Notes under the pieces: generated by a model | The model's input: the letters and a program-made list of their open reading frames with translations, nothing else | Told to the model about the DNA's origin: nothing | The model's database searches: none | Program-made: the position numbers and the translations under genes | Part shown: piece by piece, positions 1 to 5,267 of the stretch | Layout of the letters: each line of letters opens with the position of its first letter | Numbering within the stretch: the first letter of the stretch is position 1 | DNA from: an uncultured Methanobrevibacter sp. | Lineage (GTDB): Archaea; Methanobacteriota; Methanobacteria; Methanobacteriales; Methanobacteriaceae | Assembly (NCBI RefSeq): GCF_937906425.1 | Contig: NZ_CALCYR010000045.1 | Location: 1 to 5,380 of the forward strand | Length of the DNA: 5,380 nucleotides | Direction: 5' to 3'

Positions 1-16
1 GACGCTCTTCCGATCT
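1..16 (+). other. Illumina TruSeq adapter remnant
   Basis: The first 16 bases, GACGCTCTTCCGATCT, are identical to the last 16 bases of the TruSeq universal adapter. Read on the minus strand they are the familiar start of adapter read-through, AGATCGGAAGAGC. This is library-construction sequence that was not trimmed before assembly. It marks the left edge of the contig as the end of an insert. The open reading frame of the neighbouring fragment runs into it without a stop, so any protein prediction reaching position 1 carries about five adapter-encoded residues. Confidence 0.96.
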
Positions 17-142
17 TTCGCTTTCGGTCTCTTCCTCCGAGGGGATGATAAGGACGGCCCGGCGCGCGTCGGCGAATTTCATGACCAGCGACTCGCAGGT
101 CATGTTGCCGAGAATGTCGGTCAGGAAGACGCCACGAACATT
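17..142 (-). CDS. dnaN: DNA polymerase III beta clamp, C-terminal fragment (bacterial, chimeric)
   Basis: The minus-strand frame ending at position 17 contains FLTDILGNMTCESLVMKFAD followed by ARRAVLIIPSEEE. This is the pattern of the last domain of bacterial DnaN, in particular Bacteroidetes clamps, where a 'FLxxILxNI' helix is followed by 'LxLADPSRAGVIVPxEQ'. The clamp is the processivity ring for replicative DNA polymerase. Only about 40 residues are present. The final conserved strand expected after the acidic stretch, close to MLLMPM, is lost to the adapter. Upstream the frame merges with a C10 protease, which no real DnaN does, so this is a fragment joined by artefact. By hand count 74 of the 124 bases at 17-140 are G or C (about 60%), against roughly half in the neighbouring protease. 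Recognition is from memory of the family motif and rests on a short stretch. Confidence 0.62.
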
Positions 143-170
143 GTCAATGAGATCAAGATCCAGATCATCG
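134..170. other. probable chimeric junction: protease to DnaN fragment
   Basis: On the minus strand the C10 protease pattern holds to about WNDLI (codons ending near 173). A DnaN C-terminal pattern is recognisable from about VRGVFLTDIL (codons from 139 down). In between, the frame reads a low-complexity LDDLDLDLID run that fits neither family well. A C10 protease at this point should lead into a GRPVxYxG segment and then the catalytic His. The plus strand here holds three GATC tetramers spaced exactly six bases apart (151, 157, 163), which may have supplied the microhomology for misjoining. The exact breakpoint cannot be fixed from the sequence alone. Confidence 0.6.
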
Positions 171-1048
171 AGAATCAGGTCGTTCCATAAACTTTCTGTA
201 TAATTGCTGCGCCAGATGCAAGTGGCATTGTCAGAATAACCGAACCTCTTGAATCCGTCAAGCTGGTCGTGTAACCAGGCTCCACTGTTGGCGATCGTGT
301 AGTCTGTCTTGGCAGATTGGCCGCAATAGCGCATCAGCGTGGCGACAGCAATGGCTTGGTCTTGAGTATATGAGCCTTCTTTGTAACTTTCCTGCATGAG
401 ATTCCATTCGGCTGATATGGGTGGTAGAGCAGGGACTTGAATGGAATGTGTGCTGGTGGTGTAGCCGGGCAGAGAAGGCAAAATCTCGGGATATTTCCAG
501 AAGTTCATGATTTGTGCCATGGCGGTGGCAACACATCCAGTAGTGGCCGGATTGCCGTCGATGAGTGGGCACAGGTTGCGATAAGGGGTTCCTTGATCCC
601 ATCGGGTCGTCAGCATCGGTTGCACTGTGATGCCGGACTGTTGTTGAGGTGGTTGCGGTAGCGCATCGGGGTGACTGTGCAGGTATTCGATCTGTTTGGT
701 ATAATGAGAGAGTAGCCATTGCAGGTTGTCAGGAACCTGCTTTATGTTAATGGCTTGGCTTCCATAGGCGAGGACTTGTCTTGCTCTGTCCTCACCGGCA
801 ATGATTACAAATCCCTGATCACCGTTAATTGTGAACAGATAGTAATCTGATTCTCCACTCCTGTTCATCGATGGCTCGGCATGAATCAGTTGTAGCCTCG
901 GACGCCCGGCGTGCAAGCAGCTCGTCTGCTGAGAAGTAATATGGTGTGTGGCAATGCTATAGGCAGCAATGGTGTCAATTGGCGAAGCTCCAGCCAGAAT
1001 CGGCACGAGGATAATCCAACATAGAAAATATTTCCAGAGATACTGCAT
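155..1048 (-). CDS. C10 (streptopain-family) secreted cysteine protease, 5' part
   Basis: This frame begins with ATG at 1048 and reads about 298 residues before merging with the DnaN-like scrap. Residues 1-21 form a signal peptide (MQYLWKYFLCWIILVPILAGA), which supports this start. Residues about 70-96, containing GFVIIAGEDRARQVLAYG, match the Spi-like propeptide of Bacteroidetes C10 enzymes. The mature enzyme probably begins near residue 140. WDQGTPYRNLCP (150-161) and TGCVATAMAQIMNFWKYP (170-187) are the family's nucleophile region, with Cys172 as the predicted catalytic cysteine. The catalytic His and later Asn/Trp motifs, expected further on, are missing because the gene is cut after about WNDLI at residue 292. 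Such proteases are exported and matured by propeptide removal. GC content near 50% and bacterial-style codon use set it apart from the AT-rich archaeal DNA to the right. The likely source is a Prevotella-like gut bacterium; the family call is firm, the genus is a guess. Confidence 0.88.
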
Positions 1049-1062
1049 GACTTAATGATTGA
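1048..1062. other. chimeric junction between bacterial and archaeal DNA
   Basis: To the right, the archaeal ATPase gene is intact up to its H-loop LLVSHS (codons 1077-1060). To the left, an unrelated signal-peptide-bearing protease starts with ATG at 1048 in a different frame of the same strand. Base composition changes abruptly from AT-rich to about half GC. The ATPase frame then runs through the protease gene out of frame, giving a Cys/Arg/Leu-rich nonsense tail before a stop at 886. A break inside a conserved domain with no insertion-element ends is best explained by misassembly or a chimeric molecule. Confidence 0.9.
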
Positions 1063-2127
1063 GTGTGAAACAAGCAATACTGTAGTTTTGGATTCCATTA
1101 AGGAAGCAAGTTTTTCTCTACTTTTTCGTCTAAAGTTAATGTCTCCAACTCCCAATACCTCATCAAGAATTAGAATGTCCGGTTCTACAATTGTAGCTAT
1201 TGAAAATCCTAATTTTGACAACATTCCTGATGAATAGTTTTTAACTGGGAGATTAATGAATTCTCCAAGTTCAGAAAATTCCAAAATAGCATCATATCTT
1301 TCCTTAAGGAATTCTTCGTTATATCCCAGAATTGCTCCATTAAGGAAAATGTTTTCTCTGCCAGAGTAATTCTTGTCAAAACCTGCACCTAAGGATAATA
1401 ATGGAGCGATATTTCCATTTACAATAACCTCTCCACTGTCAGGTTCATAGACTCTGGATATGATTTTAAGCAATGTACTTTTTCCAGCACCGTTAAAACC
1501 AATGATTCCGACCTTTTCTCCCTTATAGATTTTAAATGAAACGTCATTTGTTGCCTTGAAGATGGTTTTTTTCTCTTTGGTTCTATTTATTGTTCTGATA
1601 ACATATTCCTTTAGGTTATCAATCTTGTCATTGCCTATCTTAAAGCTTAAATTGACATTCCTAAGTTCTATGGCTATGTTTTCATCACCACTTTCCTCGA
1701 ATGCCTTTTGATTTTTATAGTATTCTACAACATTGTGCTCCTTTATTTCAGCTTGCCTTTGCATTTTCTTCTCTCTTTTTGCAACCTGGTAAGAGTGGTT
1801 GGTTTTTATGTCAATTTCTTCTTGAGAAGGTCTGGTTCTAAAGGTAAGCAATGTTGCATCTTCATATTTGTCGCTACCTGCATATTCTGCACCGATATAC
1901 ATGTCTTTGGTAGCGTTTAAGGTCATGTGGATTTTACCTTCCTCATCGGTTATATTGCGGTATTCCCTTGTCTTTGTTCCATCCAGATCATAAAGTGAAT
2001 AGATAACCTCTTCACCTTCGATAGGTTTTCCATCCTTGGTTCTTAAATAGGTACGTAGAGATACAGTATTGTGGATAGCTGGAATTAATTGAGTTTTAAT
2101 CTTTTTTGAGCTTTTATCTTCCTCCAT
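1057..2127 (-). CDS. Wzt/TagH-type polysaccharide ABC exporter ATPase with N-terminal Ig-like domain, 3' truncated
   Basis: This is the ATP-binding subunit of an ABC-2 exporter for a surface polymer, working at the inner face of the membrane with the permease upstream. ATG at 2127 sits five bases after a strong GGGAGGT site. Residues about 17-97 look like an Ig-like beta domain (KDGKPIEGEEV, ITDEEGKI, YAGSDKY). A charged, possibly helical linker spans 101-150. The ATPase domain from about 151 has Walker A GFNGAGKST (210-218), the Wzt-type LGAGF segment with YSGREN in place of a classical Q-loop (247-259), signature YSSGM (298-302), Walker B ILILDE (318-323) and H-loop His355. True archaeal sequence ends near residue 357; the frame continues to 886 only because of the chimeric join, so residues beyond that are spurious. 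About 40 residues of the ATPase core and any C-terminal substrate domain are missing. The family is certain; the substrate is unknown. Confidence 0.9.
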
Positions 2128-2409
2128 ATTGAACCTCCCTATTTAATTTTTAATATTCATTGTTTTTTATGATTTAAATGAAAATTTGACTTTTAATTTA
2201 TTTCCACATTATTATTTTAGAAAAAATTTTAATTTTTAAAATCAATTTTTTTAAATAATTATTTTAAATAATTCTTTTTTTAATTATAATCATTTAATTC
2301 TTTAAATAATTATTTTAATAATTCTTTTTTTAATTATAATCATTTAATTCTTTTTTAATAATTATTTTAATTAATTCTTTTTTTATTAAATAACTTAATT
2401 CTTCTTTAA
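2128..2409. repeat. AT-rich spacer with a ~50-bp direct tandem repeat
   Basis: This 282-base gap separates two same-strand partner genes that are usually adjacent or overlapping. From about 2253 to 2353 a unit with core ATTCTTTTTTTAATTATAAT (starting at 2271 and 2321) is repeated with a period of exactly 50 bases. A third, shortened copy starts at 2374 and a degenerate remnant lies near 2397-2417, running into the permease's last codons. Short palindromes such as AATAATTATT recur within the unit. No gene-like frame is present. The minus strand has a T6 run at 2226-2221, which could act as a weak archaeal U-tract terminator for the permease. The tract at about 2140-2220 could hold an ATPase promoter, but I cannot single one out in such AT-rich sequence. 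Confidence 0.8.
2133..2140 (-). promoter_or_regulatory. strong ribosome binding site of the ABC ATPase gene
   Basis: On the minus strand AGGGAGGT lies five bases before ATG 2127. It is a near-perfect complement of the 16S 3' end and fixes the start of the ATPase, and so confirms that the Ig-like domain belongs to the protein. A dedicated strong site suggests the ATPase is translated independently of the permease. Confidence 0.8.
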
Positions 2410-3189
2410 TTATAATTCTAAGGTAATTCTGTTTTGATATTTTCTAAATAACAATACTCCAATGATAAACAATACCAAAGAGATGCCTAATGAGGTTAAC
2501 ATGATTCTCATGGATGGGAATCTTCCGTACATTACAAACTCTCTGAATTGTGCAATGATTCCATAAATTGGATTTAATTCCATATATGTCCTAAATGGTT
2601 GTGGAACCATGGTAATTGGATAAAATATCGCACAAGCGTAAATCAACAGGCTTGTAAAGATTTTATATAAGTATTCAATATCAGTAAATTTGGTACATAT
2701 GATTGCCAATATTAGTCCAACTCCTGTAATCAGGAGGAATAGGATAAGTATTGGAATAATTGCAAATATTGCATTCAAGTAGAATGGAGCTCTTGTAACA
2801 ACCATGATTGCTACCAAAACAACAAGGGAAAGCAGGAAATTTAAAAATTCGGAACATACTCCTCCCAATGCAAAGACATATCTCGGAACAAATATCTTCT
2901 CCAAAATGGATCTGTTCTTTTTGATTGAAGTCATAGCTATTTTTGTTCCGCTATTGAAAAAATCGATAACACATCTACCGGTAAGGAAATAAACTGGGAA
3001 ATTTTCAATACTTTTTGCAAATACTGATGAAAAAATTGCAGTTAATAAAGCCATTGTAATCAATGGTTTTAAAAAACTCCAAAGTATTCCTAAAACAGAA
3101 TCCTTATATTTGGATGTAAAGTTTTTCCTAATGATCTGTTTTAGTAAAAAATTCTCACTAGTTCCTTTTTTTAAAATTTCTAAAGTCAT
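2410..3189 (-). CDS. Wzm/TagG-type ABC-2 polysaccharide export permease
   Basis: This integral membrane subunit forms the export channel energised by the ATPase encoded downstream. The family signature is KYKDSVLGILWSFLKPL (residues about 27-43), followed by a first membrane segment (about 34-57). Further hydrophobic segments lie near 106-132, 139-165, 177-195 and 230-249. The conserved late motif NPIYGIIAQFRE is at 206-217. The length of 259 residues is typical for Wzm, TagG and KpsM relatives. I chose ATG 3189: it follows AGGG with seven intervening bases. A TTG two codons upstream (3195) would add only two residues and has poorer spacing. The pairing predicts transport of a lipid-linked polysaccharide, teichoic-like polymer or other surface glycan to the cell surface. 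No glycosyltransferases are in view to narrow the substrate. The C-terminus ends in a short basic stretch after the last helix, so no extra domain is present. Confidence 0.93.
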   Translation of the reverse strand: MTLEILKKGTSENFLLKQIIRKNFTSKYKDSVLGILWSFLKPLITMALLTAIFSSVFAKSIENFPVYFLTGRCVIDFFNSGTKIAMTSIKKNRSILEKIFVPRYVFALGGVCSEFLNFLLSLVVLVAIMVVTRAPFYLNAIFAIIPILILFLLITGVGLILAIICTKFTDIEYLYKIFTSLLIYACAIFYPITMVPQPFRTYMELNPIYGIIAQFREFVMYGRFPSMRIMLTSLGISLVLFIIGVLLFRKYQNRITLEL

Positions 3190-3269
3190 ATTCAATCCCT
3201 ATTTCTTAGGTAAAATACCTTTTTAAAAGATTATTTTAAATAATATATTAATTATATTATTTTTCAATC

Positions 3270-3277
3270 TATATAAA
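3270..3277 (-). promoter_or_regulatory. archaeal TATA box for the transporter genes
   Basis: Read on the minus strand, AAATTTATATAG contains TTTATATA, the best archaeal TATA-box match in the window, preceded by an A-rich BRE-like stretch. It lies about 80 bases upstream of the permease ATG. With the usual offset of about 25 bases, transcription would start near 3245 and leave a leader of about 55 bases that includes the AGGG ribosome binding site. The setting is so AT-rich that a chance match is possible. Confidence 0.45.
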
Positions 3278-3321
3278 TTTTTTATTTTTTAATTATTATT
3301 TAGGTTTTTCAATTGAATTAA

Positions 3322-3487
3322 ATGGAATTTTATGTTTTTTTAGGGAAAAACTTTTTTAAGATTTTTTTTAGTGGAATTTTATGTTTTTTTTTATTTTGGG
3401 TAAAACTTTTTTAAGATTTTTTTTTAGTGGAATTTTCATGTTTTTTTATTTTAGGATAAAAATCTTTTAAGATTTTTTTTTTAATTT
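3322..3487. repeat. three imperfect ~49-59 bp tandem repeats in the divergent spacer
   Basis: Units begin with TGGAATTTTATGTTTTTTT at 3323 and 3372, and with a C-containing variant at 3428, so the periods are 49 and 56 bases. Each unit ends in a CTTTTTTAAGATTTTTTT-like stretch. A decayed fourth copy may start near 3491 (GTCTTAATGTTTTT). The third unit contains AAAATCTT-TT-AAGATTTT at about 3459-3476, an eight-base stem with a tiny loop followed by a T run. The array fills the middle of a roughly 410-base spacer between two divergent genes, between their likely promoters. The spacer has no convincing reading frame. Confidence 0.8.
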
Positions 3488-3539
3488 GTAAGTCTTAATG
3501 TTTTTATTGTTAATTTATTTTCAGTATAAAATGAATAGA

Positions 3540-3547
3540 TTTATAAG
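3540..3547 (+). promoter_or_regulatory. possible TATA box of the ADP-ribosylglycohydrolase gene
   Basis: TTTATAAG lies 56 bases before the ATG at 3603 and would place a transcript start near 3570. A second candidate, ATTATATT near 3559-3566, is nearly as good. The background is AT-rich, so this is a suggestion only. Confidence 0.3.
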
Positions 3548-3591
3548 ATATCATACATATTATATTTATTGAAAACCTAAACAATTTAAGT

Positions 3592-3597
3592 GTGATG
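3592..3597 (+). promoter_or_regulatory. ribosome binding site GTGATG before ATG 3603
   Basis: GTGAT pairs with the extreme 3' end of 16S rRNA (the GGTGAT half of the consensus, not the GGAGG half). It stands about six bases before the ATG at 3603, which supports that start. Confidence 0.5.
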
Positions 3598-3602
3598 TAA
3601 AA

Positions 3603-4715
3603 ATGAATTTTAAAGAAGATATGAATCATTTAATCAAAAGTGGCATGTTTGGTCTTATTGTAGCTGATGCTTTGGGAGTTCCCTATGAATTTAATGATAG
3701 GGACTGGTGTGACATTAATCCAATGACTGATATGATTGGTTTTGGAACCTACAATCAAGCTCCTGGTACCTGGTCTGATGACAGTTCCCTGACAATAGCA
3801 TCTATGGATGCAATGGCAAAATACTCTAAGATAAATATTGAATCTCCCGATTTGAAAGATGGAAAATTATTTATCCATGATTTTGCAGGAACAATTAACT
3901 ATCGTTCCATTCTTTTATTTTACAGCAAATGGTATTATGATGGTCATTACAGTCCTTATAATGAATGTTTTGATATAGGAAATACCACCCGTTATGCTAT
4001 TTCCAATTTTACGCTTGGCATTGAACCCTTAAAATGTGGTGGAAGAGGGGACCGCAGCAATGGAAATGGTTCCCTTATGAGAATTTTACCTGCAGCATTC
4101 TATATTTACTTTTTATCATTGAAATATGATTTCACCCTTGATGATGAGATGAAAACAATTCATAATCTTTCCAAATTGACTCATGGGCATAAAATAAGTC
4201 AGATGGCTTGCGGAATTTATGTAAGGATAGCTATTGAAATCCTGAAATATAAATTCAAGGATATTGTTGAAAATGAATATTCCGGTGAAGATTTGGCTCT
4301 TGAAGATAGGGACTTGCTTTTTGAACTTGTTAAAAGGGGAGTTAAATCAGCAAAGGATTATTATTCCAATATTTCAGCATTTGAACATTATATGGATCGA
4401 TTTGATCGAGTTTACTCCTTAAGCATTATAGATGCGCCTAGGGATGAAGTCAAGAGTGGAGGATTTGTTTTAAGTAGTCTTGAAGCTTCACTATGGTGTC
4501 TTTTTAATAATGACAATTATAAGGATACTGCATTGGCAGCTGTTAATTTAGGCCGCGATACCGACACTACTGCAGCTATTGTAGGTGGTTTGGCCGGACT
4601 TTTCTATGAGTATGAGCAAATTCCTGCAAATTGGTTAGACCAAATTGCAAAATATGATTTTATTGAAGAGATAATTGACAATTTTACTGAATTTTTATCT
4701 GAAAATATTGAATAA
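3603..4715 (+). CDS. ADP-ribosylglycohydrolase (DraG/ARH) family enzyme
   Basis: The family hydrolyses ADP-ribose from modified proteins or small molecules using a two-metal centre in an all-helical fold, normally in the cytoplasm. The 370-residue product has the expected motif order: MFGLIVADALGVPYEF (15-30), PGTWSDDSSLTI (54-65), GNGSLMRILPAAF (154-166), LTHGHKISQMACG (192-204), then GGFVLSSLEASLWCLF (286-301) and NLGRDTDTTAAIVGGLAG (315-332). Asp59, Asp60, Asp319 and Asp321 are the likely metal ligands. Departures from the commonest family form are Ser58 where Thr is usual in TDD, VADALG where GDALG is usual, and GRDTDT where GGDTDT is usual. All acidic ligands remain, so activity is plausible. 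There is no signal peptide or membrane segment. It is transcribed divergently from the transporter. Stop TAA at 4713-4715 is followed by T-rich tracts. The substrate (protein-Arg, protein-Ser or a nucleotide) cannot be told from sequence. The family call is very secure. Confidence 0.93.
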   Translation: MNFKEDMNHLIKSGMFGLIVADALGVPYEFNDRDWCDINPMTDMIGFGTYNQAPGTWSDDSSLTIASMDAMAKYSKINIESPDLKDGKLFIHDFAGTINYRSILLFYSKWYYDGHYSPYNECFDIGNTTRYAISNFTLGIEPLKCGGRGDRSNGNGSLMRILPAAFYIYFLSLKYDFTLDDEMKTIHNLSKLTHGHKISQMACGIYVRIAIEILKYKFKDIVENEYSGEDLALEDRDLLFELVKRGVKSAKDYYSNISAFEHYMDRFDRVYSLSIIDAPRDEVKSGGFVLSSLEASLWCLFNNDNYKDTALAAVNLGRDTDTTAAIVGGLAGLFYEYEQIPANWLDQIAKYDFIEEIIDNFTEFLSENIE

Positions 4716-4716
4716 A

Positions 4717-4740
4717 TTTGTTTTTTGCCAGTATTTTTTT
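4717..4740 (+). terminator. U-tract terminator after the glycohydrolase gene
   Basis: Directly after the stop codon the plus strand has two oligo-T runs (about 4721-4726 and 4734-4740) separated by GCCAGTA. Archaeal intrinsic termination depends mainly on such U-tracts and needs no hairpin. The second run also opens the repeat described next. Confidence 0.45.
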
Positions 4741-4833
4741 AATTTCTAAAAATTTATTTATCTGGAAAATTTAATAATTTTATCATTATTTTTTTTAATT
4801 TCTAAAAATTTATTTATCAGGAAAATTTAATAA
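4734..4833. repeat. two-copy ~43-bp direct repeat, period 56
   Basis: A block starting with a T-run and AATTTCTAAAAATTTATTTA occurs at about 4734-4776 and again at about 4790-4833. The two copies differ essentially by one base (TCTGG versus TCAGG) plus T-run length. AATTTC starts at 4741 and 4797. The near identity implies a recent duplication or active homogenisation. The rest of the 4716-4914 spacer is AT-rich leader with no gene. Confidence 0.85.
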
Positions 4834-4862
4834 AAAAATTATATTAATAATAACAAACTAAA

Positions 4863-4872
4863 TTAATATATT
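4863..4872 (+). promoter_or_regulatory. possible TATA box of the zinc-ribbon gene
   Basis: TTAATATATT, preceded by an A-rich stretch, would set transcription start near 4893, just before the ribosome binding site at 4902. That would leave out the upstream ATG at 4882. A competing AT-rich element lies near 4838-4848. Confidence 0.3.
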
Positions 4873-4901
4873 CAAAGTTTTATGATAAATTTTAAAAAAT
4901 T

Positions 4902-4906
4902 AGGAG
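4902..4906 (+). promoter_or_regulatory. ribosome binding site AGGAG that decides the start at 4915
   Basis: AGGAG lies eight bases before ATG 4915 in the frame of the zinc-ribbon protein. The ATG at 4882, eleven codons upstream in the same frame, has only AT-rich sequence before it. The ribosome binding site would sit inside the longer version, so the shorter protein is the better call. Confidence 0.8.
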
Positions 4907-4914
4907 TTTATAAT

Positions 4915-5133
4915 ATGAAATTGGAAGATATTTTAGCAAAATGTCCTAAATGCGGATCTCAAGATAAAACTGCTCAAAGAAGATTTATTGACAATCATCA
5001 TGCTCATGCAGAATTAAAAATGTTTAGATGTGATAAATGTGGTTTTGTTTTTGAAACCGGTGGAGACCATGAGGATTCAGAACAAGAAGCAATTAAAAAA
5101 GACTTAATTAATGAATTAAACAAAAAATTATAA
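4915..5133 (+). CDS. small zinc-ribbon protein, 72 residues, function unknown
   Basis: The product starts at ATG 4915, chosen from the AGGAG site; starting at 4882 would give 83 residues. It carries two CxxC knuckles, CPKCGS (Cys10, Cys13) and FRCDKCGFVF (Cys39, Cys42), 25 residues apart, the layout of a single zinc ribbon as in TFIIS-like or rubredoxin-like folds. Between them is a His-rich NHHAHAE stretch (27-33). It lacks the acidic DE pair that TFS transcript-cleavage factors use, so a TFS role is unlikely. The C-terminus (50-72) is charged and probably helical (EDSEQEAIKKDLINELNKKL). No signal peptide or membrane segment is present. The protein probably binds nucleic acid or a protein partner in the cytoplasm, but that is inference from the fold only. 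I do not recognise a named family. It lies 199 bases downstream of the glycohydrolase on the same strand and probably has its own promoter. Confidence 0.8.
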   Translation: MKLEDILAKCPKCGSQDKTAQRRFIDNHHAHAELKMFRCDKCGFVFETGGDHEDSEQEAIKKDLINELNKKL

Positions 5134-5180
5134 TATTTTTAGTTTTTCATTGAGTTTTATTAATTTTATTTTTTTAAAAG
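5134..5180 (+). terminator. U-rich terminator region after the zinc-ribbon gene
   Basis: After the stop codon the plus strand has successive T-runs (ATTTTTAGTTTTTC, then TTATTTTTTT near 5168-5175), the form taken by archaeal factor-independent terminators. There is no hairpin of note. Confidence 0.4.
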
Positions 5181-5210
5181 TTTATTAAAATTTATTTTTT
5201 TTAAATTAAT

Positions 5211-5267
5211 TTTTAAGAATTATATTTAATTTTAAGAATTATATTTAATTTTAAGAATTATATTTAA
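5211..5267. repeat. three tandem copies of a 19-bp repeat
   Basis: The unit TTTAAGAATTATATTTAAT is repeated perfectly or nearly so with a 19-base period; the G of AAGAAT falls at 5217, 5236 and 5255. It shares the TTTTTAAGAATT core with the longer unit that follows, so it looks like a shortened, expanded form of the same element. Confidence 0.88.

Noticed and set aside
437..661. Plus-strand frame of 74 codons
   Set aside because: Antisense shadow of the protease active-site region; no ribosome binding site or family resemblance.
258..719. Minus-strand frame of 153 codons
   Set aside because: It lies inside the C10 protease in another frame, its His/Arg/Thr-rich product has no recognisable motif, and the overlapping frame carries clear family motifs.
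721..740. Perfect inverted repeat GCAGGTT...AACCTGC
   Set aside because: It lies inside the protease coding sequence, is short, and shows no link to a regulatory or mobile element; probably chance.
155..1048. Lateral transfer of a C10 protease into an archaeon
   Set aside because: The gene is truncated at one end by a second join and an adapter, and the archaeal gene is cut mid-domain with no element ends; artefact explains all of this more simply.
886..1056. Novel C-terminal extension of the ABC ATPase (Cys/Arg/Leu-rich tail to the stop at 886)
   Set aside because: It is an out-of-frame reading of the signal peptide and propeptide region of the C10 protease created by the chimeric join.
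1055..1920. Plus-strand frames at 1055-1237 and 1708-1920
   Set aside because: Both are antisense to the well-supported ABC ATPase gene and have no motif or start signal of their own.
2804..2992. Plus-strand frame of 62 codons
   Set aside because: Antisense shadow of the permease gene.
3459..3482. Hairpin plus T-run as a classical terminator
   Set aside because: No plus-strand gene lies upstream, the loop is only two bases, and the element belongs to a tandem repeat unit.
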